A stretch of 37,030 nucleotides of DNA from Streptomyces plumbidurans (GCF_019857225.1 NZ_JAFJSY010000093.1:1-37030), one strand, 5' to 3'; shown: positions 23,630-34,649, numbered from the stretch's first letter. Made by a program: numbers and translations. The notes: generated by a model not told the origin, from the letters alone.

Positions 23630-24270
23630 CGGACTCGGGCCGAGGGACCTTGCAGGCGGCGTTCACGGCGGTGGCCGTGCTCGCCGCCCTTGCCCTTTTC
23701 GTCTCCGCCTGCGCCACCGGCGGCACCGGCGCCCGTGACGAGGGCCCGGCGCACCCGGCCTCCGACTCGGTGGCGGGCGCGGCCGTCTCCCCCACGCCCA
23801 GCCCCTCGAAGGCCCCCGCACGGGTGGACGCGGTCAAGCTGGTCAAGGACGACCCGAGGGTCTCGGCGGAGGTCAAGCGCGATCTCAAGCCGTGCGTCGC
23901 CGACGAGTACCCGGTCGACGTGTCCTACGGCGAACTGACCGGAGGATCGTCCGACGACATAGTGGTGAATGTGCTGACCTGCGGTGACGCGGTCGGCCTC
24001 GGCTCGTATGTGTATCGCGAGGACGGCGGTCGGTACGAGAATGTGTTCAAGGCCGAGGAACCCCCGGTCTACGCGGAGATCGACCGCGGCGACCTGGTGG
24101 TGACCAAGCAGGTGTACGAGAAGGGTGACCCGGTGTCGAGTCCGTCCGGCGAGATCGTGACGACGTACAGCTGGACGGCGGGTCGCTTCCTCAAGCGGTA
24201 CAACACGCGCAACGACTACAGCAACGCCGTCGGGGGCGGGGCGACGCCCTCGCCGTCGGCGGCGCAGTGA
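23617..24270 (+). CDS. cseA: Lipoprotein CseA, negative regulator of sigE expression
   Basis: A 217-residue extracytoplasmic lipoprotein. The signal peptide is residues 1-31 with lipobox VSAC (Cys32). An Ala/Pro/Ser-rich spacer and a compact outer domain follow. In S. coelicolor loss of CseA raises sigE expression, so it dampens the CseB/CseC response. The start is taken as TTG at 23617, overlapping sigE by 13 bp, because GGGGAG/AGGAG lies just upstream and the signal peptide then begins normally. Later in-frame GTG codons would cut into the signal peptide. TTG start and overlap suggest translational coupling and low output. Confidence 0.93.
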   Translation: MRGLTDSGRGTLQAAFTAVAVLAALALFVSACATGGTGARDEGPAHPASDSVAGAAVSPTPSPSKAPARVDAVKLVKDDPRVSAEVKRDLKPCVADEYPVDVSYGELTGGSSDDIVVNVLTCGDAVGLGSYVYREDGGRYENVFKAEEPPVYAEIDRGDLVVTKQVYEKGDPVSSPSGEIVTTYSWTAGRFLKRYNTRNDYSNAVGGGATPSPSAAQ

Positions 24271-24357
24271 ACCGTCCGGGCCGCTCGCACCGATCCACCG
24301 GCGGGGGCCGCCGGCCGCACGCACGCCACGACCCATACGAGAACTGAGAGCACCGGG

Positions 24358-25062
24358 ATGGCAGACCAGACCCATGTCCTGTTCGTCGAGGACGACGACG
24401 TCATCCGCGAGGCCACCCAGCTCGCCCTGGAGCGGGACGGCTTCGCGGTCACCGCGATGCCCGACGGGCTGTCCGGCCTGGAGTCGTTCCGGGCGGACCG
24501 CCCCGACATCGCGCTGCTCGACGTCATGGTGCCCGGCCTCGACGGGGTGAGTCTGTGCCGCCGTATCCGCGACGAGTCGACCGTGCCGGTGATCATGCTC
24601 TCCGCCCGGGCCGACTCGATCGACGTCGTGCTGGGCCTGGAGGCGGGCGCCGACGACTATGTGACCAAGCCGTTCGACGGTGCCGTGCTGGTCGCCCGGA
24701 TCCGTGCGGTGCTGCGGCGCTTCGGGCACGCGAGCGGCGGCGAGAAGGGCGACGAGGGGGACGCCGCGATGAGCGGCGGCGTGCTGACCTTCGGCGACCT
24801 GGAGATCGACACCGAGGGCATGGAGGTGCGCCGGGCCGGGCAGACGGTGGCGCTGACGCCGACCGAGATGCGGCTGCTGCTGGAGTTCTCCTCCGCGCCC
24901 GGCACGGTCCTCTCCCGCGACAAGCTGCTGGAGCGGGTGTGGGACTACGGCTGGGGCGGCGACACCCGCGTGGTGGACGTCCATGTCCAGCGGCTGCGTA
25001 CGAAGATCGGCCAGGACCGGATCGAGACGGTCCGCGGCTTCGGCTACAAGTTGAAGGCCTGA
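24358..25062 (+). CDS. cseB: Response regulator CseB
   Basis: A 234-residue OmpR-family regulator. The receiver domain is at 5-118, with the acidic pocket Asp12/Asp13, phosphorylation site Asp55 (LLDVMVPG) and Lys in VTKPF. The winged-helix output domain is at about 140-232 (TPTEMRLLLEFSSAPGTVLS, then DTRVVDVHVQRLRTKIG). Phosphorylated by CseC, it activates sigE, probably through the 11-bp-spaced repeat at 22994-23013. The ATG at 24358 has only a modest ribosome binding site (GAGAGC). It is 17 bp upstream of cseC. Confidence 0.97.
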   Translation: MADQTHVLFVEDDDVIREATQLALERDGFAVTAMPDGLSGLESFRADRPDIALLDVMVPGLDGVSLCRRIRDESTVPVIMLSARADSIDVVLGLEAGADDYVTKPFDGAVLVARIRAVLRRFGHASGGEKGDEGDAAMSGGVLTFGDLEIDTEGMEVRRAGQTVALTPTEMRLLLEFSSAPGTVLSRDKLLERVWDYGWGGDTRVVDVHVQRLRTKIGQDRIETVRGFGYKLKA

Positions 25063-25079
25063 GCGGGGACACCAGGGAC

Positions 25080-26426
25080 ATGCGGGGGACATTGGGGCGC
25101 CCGAGCAGTGCCGACGCGGCGGGCGGCACGGGCATCCGTACGGGCCTGAGGTGGAAGCTCAGCGCGGCCATCGCCCTGGTCGGCGCGCTGGTGGCGATCG
25201 CGCTCAGCCTGGTCGTGCACAACGCGGCCCGGGTCTCGATGCTGGACAACGCGCGCGATCTCGCCGACGAGCGCGTCCAGATCGCCCAGCGCAGCTACGA
25301 GCTGTCCAACCGGCCGAACTTCCCGAACGTCAAGCTCGACGACCCCCGGCTGCCCCCGGCGCTGCGGGCGAAGGTCCGGGAGGGCCGCCGGGCGACGTAT
25401 GTGGCCGACGGACGCGACGGTGTGCCGGACATCTGGGCGGCCGTACCGGTCAAGGACGGGCACATCCTGTCGCTGCACACCGGCTTCACCGACCGCAGCA
25501 CGGTCATCCTCAAGGACCTCGACCAGGCCCTGGTGATCGGCTCCATCGCGGTCGTCCTCGGCGGCAGCGCGCTGGGCGTGCTCATCGGCGGCCAGCTCTC
25601 GCGCCGGCTGCGCAAGGCGGCGGCCGCGGCCAACCAGGTCGCCAGGGGCGAGTCGGACGTACGGGTGCGGGACGCCATCGGCGGGGTCGTACGCGACGAG
25701 ACCGACGATCTGGCGCGTGCCGTGGACGCCATGGCGGACGCCCTGCAGCAGCGTCTGGAGGCCGAGCGCCGGGTCACCGCGGACATCGCGCACGAGCTGC
25801 GCACCCCGGTCACCGGGCTGCTGACGGCGGCCGAACTGCTGCCGCCCGGGCGCCCCACCGAGCTGGTCCTGGACCGCGCGAAGGCCATGCGCACCCTGGT
25901 CGAGGACGTGCTGGAGGTGGCCCGCCTGGACGGGGCCTCCGAGCGGGCCGAGCTGCAGGACATCATCCTCGGCGAGTTCGTCTCCCGGCGGGTGGCGGCG
26001 AAGGACCCGGCCGTCGAGGTACGGGTGGTGCACGAGTCGATGGTGACGACCGATCCCCGGCGTCTTGAGCGGGTCCTGTTCAACCTCCTCGCCAACGCCA
26101 CCCGGCACGGCAAGCCGCCGATCCAGGTCACCGTCGAGGGCCGCGTCATCCGCGTCCGCGACCACGGCCCCGGCTTCCCCGCCGACCTCCTCGCCGACGG
26201 CCCGAGCCGCTTCCGCACCGGCAGCACCGACCGCGCGGGCCACGGCCACGGCCTGGGCCTCACCATCGCCGCGGGCCAGGCCCGCGTCCTGGGCGCCCGC
26301 CTCACCTTCCGCAACATCCGCCCCGCAGGCGCCCCCGACGACGTCCCCTCGGAGGGCGCGGTAGCGGTCCTGTGGCTACCGGAACACGCCCCGACGAACA
26401 CGGGCAGCTATCCGATGCTGCCGTAA
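25080..26426 (+). CDS. cseC: Sensor histidine kinase CseC
   Basis: A 448-residue membrane kinase that senses cell-wall damage and phosphorylates CseB. Two membrane helices (about 27-47 and 150-170) frame an outer sensor of about 100 residues. A HAMP domain follows at about 171-225, then the H-box ADIAHELRTPVTG (His238), the N-box FNLLANATRHG, G1 RDHGPGFP and G2 GHGHGLGLTI. All kinase motifs are intact. The ATG at 25080 lies 17 bp after the cseB stop and a strong hairpin terminator ends the operon. Confidence 0.96.
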   Translation: MRGTLGRPSSADAAGGTGIRTGLRWKLSAAIALVGALVAIALSLVVHNAARVSMLDNARDLADERVQIAQRSYELSNRPNFPNVKLDDPRLPPALRAKVREGRRATYVADGRDGVPDIWAAVPVKDGHILSLHTGFTDRSTVILKDLDQALVIGSIAVVLGGSALGVLIGGQLSRRLRKAAAAANQVARGESDVRVRDAIGGVVRDETDDLARAVDAMADALQQRLEAERRVTADIAHELRTPVTGLLTAAELLPPGRPTELVLDRAKAMRTLVEDVLEVARLDGASERAELQDIILGEFVSRRVAAKDPAVEVRVVHESMVTTDPRRLERVLFNLLANATRHGKPPIQVTVEGRVIRVRDHGPGFPADLLADGPSRFRTGSTDRAGHGHGLGLTIAAGQARVLGARLTFRNIRPAGAPDDVPSEGAVAVLWLPEHAPTNTGSYPMLP

Positions 26427-26467
26427 CCACTTCACCTACGCCCGCACACACGGTTCGGGCGCATGAA

Positions 26468-26505
26468 GAAGGCCCCCCGGGGCGGACACCATCCGGGGGG
26501 CCTTC
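26468..26505. terminator. Strong bidirectional terminator between cseC and the MFS gene
   Basis: GAAGGCCCCCCGG (26468-26480) and CCGGGGGGCCTTC (26493-26505) form a perfect 13-bp stem with a 12-nt loop between the convergent cseC and transporter genes. Confidence 0.85.
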
Positions 26506-26522
26506 GGCTCACGGTCGAAAGA

Positions 26523-28121
26523 TCACACGGCTTCGACGACCGGCGCCGGTGCGCCCTCGTCCTCGCCCGTCTTGGGTGCGGCCGGTCCGGCCCCGCGCAG
26601 CGTGACCTCCTTCACGAACACCGCCGCGATCAGCGCGCCCACGGCCACGATCGAACCGAGCAGGAAGGCCGAGTGCACACCCGCGGACACCGCGTGCTGG
26701 TACGCCTCACGCGCCACGGCCGGCAGCTTCTCCAGGCTCTTCGCGTCCAGCTGCGCCGACTTCTCGGTGATCTTCGAGCCCAGCGAACCGGCCCGCTGGG
26801 ACATGACGTCCTGGACCCGGTTGTTGAACAGCGCGCCCATGATCGCGACGCCGAAGGAGGAGCCGAGCGTACGGAACAGGGTGGTCGACGAGGAGGCGAC
26901 GCCCATGTCCTTCATCTCGACGCTGTTCTGCGCGACCAGCATGGTGATCTGCATCAGGCAGCCCATGCCGAGACCGACCACGGCCATGAACACACCGGAC
27001 GTGAACCGCGAGGTCCCCGTGTCCATCGTGGACAGCAGATACAGGCCGACGATCATCAGCGTGCTGCCGACGACCGGGAACACCTTGTACTTGCCGGTGT
27101 TCGTGGTCACCCGCCCGGCCACCATGGAGGTGACCAGCATCGCGCCGAGCATCGGCAGCAGCAGCAGACCGGAGTTGGTCGCGGACGCGCCCTGCACCGA
27201 CTGCTGGTACAGCGGCAGGAACAGCGTCGCACCGAACATCACGAAGCCGGTGATGAAGCCGATGAGCGACATCAGCGTGAAGTTGCGGCTGCGGAAGATG
27301 TGCAGCGGTACGACCGGCTCGGCGGCCTTGGTCTGCCAGAACACGAACCCGATCAGGGAGGCCACGCCGATGCCGATGAGCTCCATGATCCGCGCGGACG
27401 TCCAGGCGTACTGCGTGCCGCCCCAGGTGGTGACCAGCACGATCGCGGTGATGCCGACGGTCAGCAGCACGACACCGAGGTAGTCGATGCCCGCCTTGGA
27501 CCGCTTCTTCGGCAGGTGCAGCACCACGCTGATCAGACCGAACGCGAAGATTCCGAGCGGCAGGTTGATGTAGAACGACCAGCGCCAGCCCCAGTTGTCG
27601 GTGATGGTGCCGCCGACCAGCGGACCGCCGATCATCGCCAGCGCCATCACGCCGGCCATCATGCCCTGGTACTTGCCGCGCTCACGCGGCGGGATCAGGT
27701 CGCCGATGATCGCCATGACGCCGACCATCAGACCGCCGGCGCCGAGGCCCTGCACGGCCCGGAAGCCGATGAGCTGGCCCATGTTCTGGGCCATGCCGCT
27801 GAGCGCGGACCCGATCAGGAAGATCACGATCGAGGTCATGAAGGTGGCCTTGCGGCCGTACATGTCACCGAGCTTGCCCCAGATCGGGGTGGCCGCCGCG
27901 GTGGCCAGTGTGTACGCCGTCACCACCCACGACAGATGCTCCAGTCCGCCGAGCTCGCCCACGATCGTCGGCATCGCCGTACCCACGATCATGTTGTCGA
28001 GCATCGCGAGCATCATGGTGATCATGAGCGCGAGCAGGACGACCCGTACGCTCCTCGGTTTCTTGTCCGGCTTGGCCTCGTTTTTGTCTGGCTTGGTCTC
28101 GACCGTCTGTGTGTCCGCCAT
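26523..28121 (-). CDS. MFS multidrug efflux transporter (EmrB/QacA, DHA2 type)
   Basis: A 532-residue transporter with 14 predicted membrane segments. The DHA2 family motifs are visible: ALMITMMLAMLDNMIVGTAMPTI-type helix 1, GKLGDMYGRK (motif A), RAVQGLGAGG (motif B) and GPLVGG (motif C, antiporter signature). It probably exports a toxic compound by proton antiport. The ATG at 28121 follows GGGGAG. It is divergent from a TetR gene with three related operator sites between them, a standard drug-inducible efflux unit. The ligand is unknown. Confidence 0.94.
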   Translation of the reverse strand: MADTQTVETKPDKNEAKPDKKPRSVRVVLLALMITMMLAMLDNMIVGTAMPTIVGELGGLEHLSWVVTAYTLATAAATPIWGKLGDMYGRKATFMTSIVIFLIGSALSGMAQNMGQLIGFRAVQGLGAGGLMVGVMAIIGDLIPPRERGKYQGMMAGVMALAMIGGPLVGGTITDNWGWRWSFYINLPLGIFAFGLISVVLHLPKKRSKAGIDYLGVVLLTVGITAIVLVTTWGGTQYAWTSARIMELIGIGVASLIGFVFWQTKAAEPVVPLHIFRSRNFTLMSLIGFITGFVMFGATLFLPLYQQSVQGASATNSGLLLLPMLGAMLVTSMVAGRVTTNTGKYKVFPVVGSTLMIVGLYLLSTMDTGTSRFTSGVFMAVVGLGMGCLMQITMLVAQNSVEMKDMGVASSSTTLFRTLGSSFGVAIMGALFNNRVQDVMSQRAGSLGSKITEKSAQLDAKSLEKLPAVAREAYQHAVSAGVHSAFLLGSIVAVGALIAAVFVKEVTLRGAGPAAPKTGEDEGAPAPVVEAV

Positions 28122-28175
28122 GGTGCCCACTCCCCTGAAAACTCTTGAAACTTCCCGCATCCCCCCGGGTCAGCC

Positions 28176-28272
28176 ACTTACTTGCCGCCCGGCTAGCTGT
28201 CTACACTGGGAGAAGTTAGACTACTTACTTGCCGGGCGTCAAGTAAGTTTTCTAGTCGGGCGGCAAGTAAGT
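28176..28272. promoter_or_regulatory. Multi-site TetR operator between efflux gene and regulator
   Basis: A central perfect palindrome ACTTACTTG-N8-CAAGTAAGT (28223-28248) is flanked by two further sites. ACTTACTTGCCGCCCGGCTA begins at 28176 and its near-exact inverted copy ends at 28272 (20 of 21 positions agree). Thus four half-sites of ACTTACTTGCCG type cover both divergent promoters. The minus promoter may be TTGACG (28237-28242)-17-CTAACT (28214-28219). The plus promoter may be TTGCCG (28229-28234)-18-TAGTCG (28253-28258). Confidence 0.85.
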
Positions 28273-28299
28273 TTCCGTGTGAGCGCGAGGAGTACGAGG

Positions 28300-28896
28300 A
28301 TGGGCGTCACCATGGACGGCACCAAACAGCAGCGCCGCGGAAACACGCGCCAGCGCATCCAGGACGTGGCCCTCGAACTCTTCGCGGAGCAGGGCTACGA
28401 GAAGACGTCCCTGCGCGAGATCGCCGAGCGCCTCGATGTCACCAAGGCCGCGCTGTACTACCACTTCAAGACCAAGGAAGAGATCCTCGTCAGCATCTTC
28501 GAGGATCTGTCCGAGCCGATAGTGGGCCTGATCGAGTGGGGCAAGGCGCAGCCGCAGACGCTGGAGACCAAGCAGGAGATCATCCGCCGCTACAGCGAGA
28601 CGCTGGCGGGCGCGACCCCGCTCTTCCGCTTCATGCAGGAGAACCAGGCGACGGTGAAGGAACTGCGCATCGGCGAGATATTCCGCAATCGCATGATGGG
28701 CATGCGCGACATCCTCATCGACCCGGACTCCGAGCTGATCGACCAGGTGCGCTGCGTCAGCGCGATGTTCACGCTGCACGCCGGGATGTTCGCCCTCAAC
28801 GACCTGGAGGGCGACCCCGAGATCAAGCGCAAGGCCGTGCTCGAGGTCGCCACCGATCTGGTGACCCAGGCGCACCGGGCCACCAACTCGCCGTAG
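28300..28896 (+). CDS. TetR-family repressor of the efflux gene
   Basis: A 198-residue regulator. The HTH domain is at about 14-62 (RQRIQDVALELFAEQGYEKTSLREIAERLDVTKAALYYHFKTKEEIL), of the AcrR type. A helical ligand-binding C-terminal domain follows. The start at 28300 is favoured by AGGAG 7 nt upstream; a second ATG four codons on (28312) is possible. Divergent arrangement and the operator cluster imply that it represses both itself and the transporter and is released by a pump substrate. Confidence 0.93.
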   Translation: MGVTMDGTKQQRRGNTRQRIQDVALELFAEQGYEKTSLREIAERLDVTKAALYYHFKTKEEILVSIFEDLSEPIVGLIEWGKAQPQTLETKQEIIRRYSETLAGATPLFRFMQENQATVKELRIGEIFRNRMMGMRDILIDPDSELIDQVRCVSAMFTLHAGMFALNDLEGDPEIKRKAVLEVATDLVTQAHRATNSP

Positions 28897-28907
28897 GCGA
28901 AGGCGTA

Positions 28908-29603
28908 CTAGAGGCTCAGGCCCTTGGCCCGCAGGAAGGAGACCGGGTCGATGGCCGAGCCGTAGTTCGGGGTCTTGCGGATCTCGAAGTGCAGGTGGGG
29001 GCCGCTGGTGTTGCCGGTGTTGCCGGACAGCGCTATGTGCTGGCCGGTGGCGACGACCTGGCCGATGTGCACGTCGATGCGCGACAGGTGGGCGTACTGC
29101 GAGTAGGTCCCGTTGCCGTGCTTGATGACGATGGCGTTGCCGTACGCGGGGCCGTCGCCGGCGCCGTTGCCGCCGGCCTTGACGACGGTGCCGCCGTGCG
29201 CGGCGACGACGTTGGTGCCGGTCGGCACGGCGAAGTCCTGCCCGCTGTGCTTGTGCATCCACATGCCGCCGGCCTGGTCGAACTTCGCGGTCAGCGAGTA
29301 CTTCTTGACCGGGTGCATCCAGGAGGCGGCCTTCTTGGCGGCCGCGGCCTTCTTGGCGGCGGCCTTCTTCTTCGCGACCGCCTGCGCCTTCGCCTTCGCG
29401 ACGGCGGCGGACTTGGCGGCCTTGGCCTGCGCGGCGGCCTGCGCCTCTACGGCACTCGCGGTGCTGGAGGCGGACGAGACATCGGCAGCGGCCGCGACCC
29501 CGGCACCCAGCACGACCGATGCCCCCAGTCCTGCGGCCAGAACGGCGGCACGGGTGCGGAGCTGGGACGTACGGGTGAAGCGGGACGTGACACGCGAAGA
29601 CAT
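28908..29603 (-). CDS. Secreted M23 metallopeptidase
   Basis: A 231-residue peptidoglycan endopeptidase (LytM/M23). The signal peptide is residues 1-40 with cleavage after AAA. A Lys/Ala-rich segment (55-95), probably helical or wall-binding, precedes the peptidase domain. The zinc and catalytic residues are visible in HKHSGQD (His119, Asp123), YAHLSRID and HLHFEI. The ATG at 29603 follows GAGGG. An mRNA hairpin (29619-29645) lies in the leader. It likely cuts peptide cross-links during growth or sporulation. It is convergent with the TetR gene across 11 bp. Confidence 0.94.
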   Translation of the reverse strand: MSSRVTSRFTRTSQLRTRAAVLAAGLGASVVLGAGVAAAADVSSASSTASAVEAQAAAQAKAAKSAAVAKAKAQAVAKKKAAAKKAAAAKKAASWMHPVKKYSLTAKFDQAGGMWMHKHSGQDFAVPTGTNVVAAHGGTVVKAGGNGAGDGPAYGNAIVIKHGNGTYSQYAHLSRIDVHIGQVVATGQHIALSGNTGNTSGPHLHFEIRKTPNYGSAIDPVSFLRAKGLSL

Positions 29604-29981
29604 AGCAACCCTCGGGGAGTCGGGGACAGAAAAAGTCCACCCGACACACATGCGGCGGCCGGGTGGGCCATTCCTTGGTAACCCGGGGACCCGCCCAACC
29701 CAAAACATGTGATCTACGACGGAAGCTAGTACTTCACCCCATTACTCACCGTTAAAATCCCTTTTGCCATACCCACACATCCACTATTCCGTGTAGTAAC
29801 GGACAATTCGCCTGTGCCGCATGTCACCGGGCTCCGGATTTCAACCGCCCGATGTGCAGCGGAACTTGTGATGCACGTCTCTGGCTACCTACCCCTCGGT
29901 AACCCTACGGTTCCTCTCGTGCCACCCTCGCCACCGAACATGCACCAGACAACGGCATACGGACGAGAGGACCCCCCACCC
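29604..29981. other. 378-bp divergent intergenic region, no gene
   Basis: It lies between the M23 peptidase gene and the HAD phosphatase gene and is clearly richer in A/T than its surroundings at about 29700-29830. On the peptidase side an mRNA hairpin is possible: GTCGG and GGAC (29619-29627) with GTCC and CCGAC (29635-29645). A GGTAACCC-containing decamer appears twice, near 29676 and near 29898, and could be a shared operator. I looked for a c-di-AMP (ydaO) riboswitch and do not find its conserved core. Promoters are not clear. Confidence 0.6.
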
Positions 29982-30581
29982 ATGACAGGACGACGCCCCT
30001 GGGCACGCCGTGCAGTGGTCGCCGCAGTCTCCAGCGCTGCCCTGGTGGCACTGGCCGCCCCCGCGGACGCGGCGACGAGCAGCGAGGACGTCGATTACGC
30101 GACCTGGCAGAAGGACTGCCAGGCGGTGATGGACCAGGCCCTGCCCTATCTGAAGCAGCGCATCGCCGCGGCCACGCCGGGCGAGAAGCAGGCGATCGTC
30201 TTCGACGTCGACAACACCACGCTGGAGACCGACTTCGGCTTCAGCTACCCGCAGCCGGCCAACAAACCGGTCCTGAACGTCGCCGAGTACGCCCAGGACC
30301 ACGGCGTCTCGATCTTCTTCGTCACCGCACGCCCGGGCATCATCGAGGCCCCCACCGAGTGGAACCTCGAACACGACGGCTACGAGGTCTCCGGCCTCTA
30401 CGTCCGCGGCCTGTTCGACCTCTTCAAGGACGTCGCCGCCTACAAGACCGCCCAGCGCGTCGACATCGAGAACAAGGGCTACGACATCATCGCCAACATC
30501 GGCAACAGCACCACCGACCTGTCGGGCGGCCACGCCGAGAAGACGTTCAAACTCCCGGACTACGACGGCCAGTTGTCGTAA
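29982..30581 (+). CDS. Secreted HAD-family acid phosphatase (class B-like)
   Basis: A 199-residue exported phosphatase of the HAD superfamily. The signal peptide is residues 1-30 with cleavage after ADA. The nucleophile motif is FDVDNTT (Asp75, Asp77, Thr79), motif II Thr in FFVTARPG, a Lys near YKTAQR (motif III) and a late acidic region (IIANIGNSTTDLSGG, motif IV). It resembles plant-type/class B acid phosphatases that release phosphate from organic esters. The ATG at 29982 has GAGAGG 11 nt upstream. A strong hairpin terminator follows. Confidence 0.92.
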   Translation: MTGRRPWARRAVVAAVSSAALVALAAPADAATSSEDVDYATWQKDCQAVMDQALPYLKQRIAAATPGEKQAIVFDVDNTTLETDFGFSYPQPANKPVLNVAEYAQDHGVSIFFVTARPGIIEAPTEWNLEHDGYEVSGLYVRGLFDLFKDVAAYKTAQRVDIENKGYDIIANIGNSTTDLSGGHAEKTFKLPDYDGQLS

Positions 30582-30601
30582 CCCCGCCCCCGCGGACATA
30601 C

Positions 30602-30637
30602 GAGAGGGGCCGGCGCCCGAAGGCACCGGCCCCTCTC
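30602..30637. terminator. Strong bidirectional terminator between phosphatase gene and clpC
   Basis: A 16-bp stem with one mismatch (30602-30617 against 30622-30637, starting GAGAGGGGCCGG) is capped by a CGAA tetraloop between the two convergent genes. Confidence 0.85.
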
Positions 30638-30658
30638 CTCAGCGCTGTCCCCGAAGGG

Positions 30659-33184
<2,526 letters not shown>

Positions 33185-33341
33185 CGTTAATCGCTCCTCA
33201 GAGCGGTCAGGCAGTGGGGGGAACTTCCCCTCCCTGTCCTTCCGCAGCTTAGTCCCGCAAGCGGGGACCGCTCATTCCAACTGCCGACACCGGTGCGAGA
33301 ACCAACACTGCCTCCTGACCCCGAACGCCGACATCTGCTCC

Positions 33342-33368
33342 AACCCGATGGTGCGAGACGATGTTCCC
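33342..33368 (-). promoter_or_regulatory. Sigma-R-type promoter of clpC
   Basis: On the minus strand GGGAAC (33363-33368) and GTT (33342-33344) are separated by exactly 18 bp, matching the GGAAT-N18-GTT pattern of the Streptomyces disulfide-stress sigma factor SigR. The transcript would start near 33335, about 150 nt before the clpC ATG. Confidence 0.7.
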
Positions 33369-33396
33369 GCAGGCCAGACAGTTACCTCCACCATCA

Positions 33397-33413
33397 GTAC
33401 GCCGATGGCGAAC
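33397..33413 (-). promoter_or_regulatory. ClgR-like box upstream of clpC
   Basis: GTACGC-N5-GCGAAC differs by one base from a perfect GTTCGC-N5-GCGAAC palindrome, the kind of site bound by ClgR, the activator of clp genes in Streptomyces. It lies about 70 bp upstream of the presumed sigma-R start and may serve that or a second promoter. Confidence 0.6.
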
Positions 33414-33625
33414 GCGAGACGTCCCGTCCTGCGTGTCGCCCCCTCCCACTAGGGATGTCTTACCCGCCGTCACTGACACTCCATGCCGCGCGGCCCGGTT
33501 CCCTCCGCTACGGGCGAACAACCTTGCACCACCCCGCGCCCCCTCACGCCCCCGATTTCGGCACTCAGCGCGTTCAGCGGACCACCCAGCGTAACTCGGG
33601 GGCTGTTCGGACGGTTGCACTTGGC

Positions 33626-34240
33626 ATGGTTGGCACCCTCCTCACGGTCCCGCTCCCCCGTCGGCCGCTCGATCACCCCGATCCGGTCCGCGGGTGGTAC
33701 GAGAACGAACTGGGCTGGGCGACGGTGCCCGCACCCGCGCAGCGCCCCGTGGATCCGGTACGGCTGCGGGTGGGCGAGCGCTTCGACGTCCTGGACGTCC
33801 CGGCCGAGGCGGGCCGGGCGGCTCTGCGTCATCTCGCGCAGGCCTCTCCGGTGGCGCTGCAGGGCGACCGGATGCGGCTGCTGGTGGCGGCGGGCAGCGC
33901 AGAGGAGCTGCCGGGGCTGCTGGAATGGCTGGAGTGGGGCGCGCTCGCGCTGGATCTGGCCGTGACCGGCGAGGGCGGCGTCATGGACGCGCCGCTGCCC
34001 CTCGGGAGCGGGCCGGCCGGTCTACGGCCTCCGGGCGACCCGGGCGCCCTGCAGGGGGCCGCCGTATGGCTGCGACCCCCCGAGCCTGGGTGCGAGGTCG
34101 AGGCCTCGCTGCCGACGCTGTCGGCCGTGGGGGGCGGTGGGGGCGCCCCCGACCTCGTACGACTCGTGGACACGGTGGCGACGCAGTGCCACCGGCTGCG
34201 GCTGCGGCGCACGGACCTCCGCCCATTGCGCCTGCCGTAA
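33626..34240 (+). CDS. SCO3374-like protein of unknown function
   Basis: A 204-residue soluble protein. The N-terminal half (WYENELGWATVPAPAQRPVDPVRLRVGERFDVLDVPAEAG) resembles the start of actinobacterial bifunctional primase/polymerase-like proteins, but no primase active-site motifs are visible. The second half is Gly/Pro/Leu-rich. I know homologues only as the conserved gene between clpC and lsr2 in Streptomyces. The start is uncertain: ATG at 33626 has no good ribosome binding site. It ends 7 bp before the stop of the convergent lsr2. Confidence 0.72.
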   Translation: MVGTLLTVPLPRRPLDHPDPVRGWYENELGWATVPAPAQRPVDPVRLRVGERFDVLDVPAEAGRAALRHLAQASPVALQGDRMRLLVAAGSAEELPGLLEWLEWGALALDLAVTGEGGVMDAPLPLGSGPAGLRPPGDPGALQGAAVWLRPPEPGCEVEASLPTLSAVGGGGGAPDLVRLVDTVATQCHRLRLRRTDLRPLRLP

Positions 34241-34247
34241 TGGGCGA

Positions 34248-34583
34248 TCAGGCGTTTGCCTTCTCATAGGCCTCGCGGATGGACGCGGGAACACGGCCGC
34301 GGTCGTTGACCTCGTATCCGTTCTCCTTCGCCCAGGCGCGGATCTGCGCGGTGTCCTGGCTGCCGCCGGAAGCGGCGCGGGCCTTTCCACGCCCGCCCGA
34401 AGCACGACCTCCGGTACGCCGACCACCCTTCACGTAAGGCTCGAGAAGGCCACGGAGCTTGTCCGCATTGGCAGTCGTGAGATCGATCTCGTACGTCTTG
34501 CCGTCCAACGCGAACGTAACGGTCTCGTCCGCCTCGCCGCCGTCGAGGTCGTCGACAAGAAGGACCTGAACCTTCTGTGCCAC
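34248..34583 (-). CDS. lsr2: Nucleoid-associated silencer Lsr2
   Basis: A 111-residue H-NS-like protein that coats AT-rich DNA and silences horizontally acquired and specialised-metabolite genes. The N-terminal oligomerisation domain is at 1-55 (AQKVQVLLVDDLDGGEADE, then ETVTFALDGKTYEIDL). A basic Gly/Arg linker spans 53-75. The C-terminal DNA-binding domain has the AT-hook-like Arg-Gly-Arg at 95-97. The GTG start is fixed by AAAGGAAA just upstream and by the family length. A promoter with a palindrome in its spacer lies 67 bp upstream. Confidence 0.97.
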   Translation of the reverse strand: MAQKVQVLLVDDLDGGEADETVTFALDGKTYEIDLTTANADKLRGLLEPYVKGGRRTGGRASGGRGKARAASGGSQDTAQIRAWAKENGYEVNDRGRVPASIREAYEKANA

Positions 34584-34649
34584 CGGATTTCCTTTCATCG
34601 ATAACTTGAGGACCTGGGGTCTGCGGCGTCCGCCGTTTCGCCGTCCCCT

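Noticed and set aside
26463..28148. Plus-strand His/Arg-rich frame opposite the MFS gene
   Set aside because: Composition (His/Asp/Arg runs) is typical of an antisense shadow of a membrane-protein gene.
29604..29813. c-di-AMP (ydaO) riboswitch in front of the M23 peptidase
   Set aside because: Expected for some Streptomyces wall hydrolases, but the conserved core elements are not found. Only an unrelated hairpin is visible.
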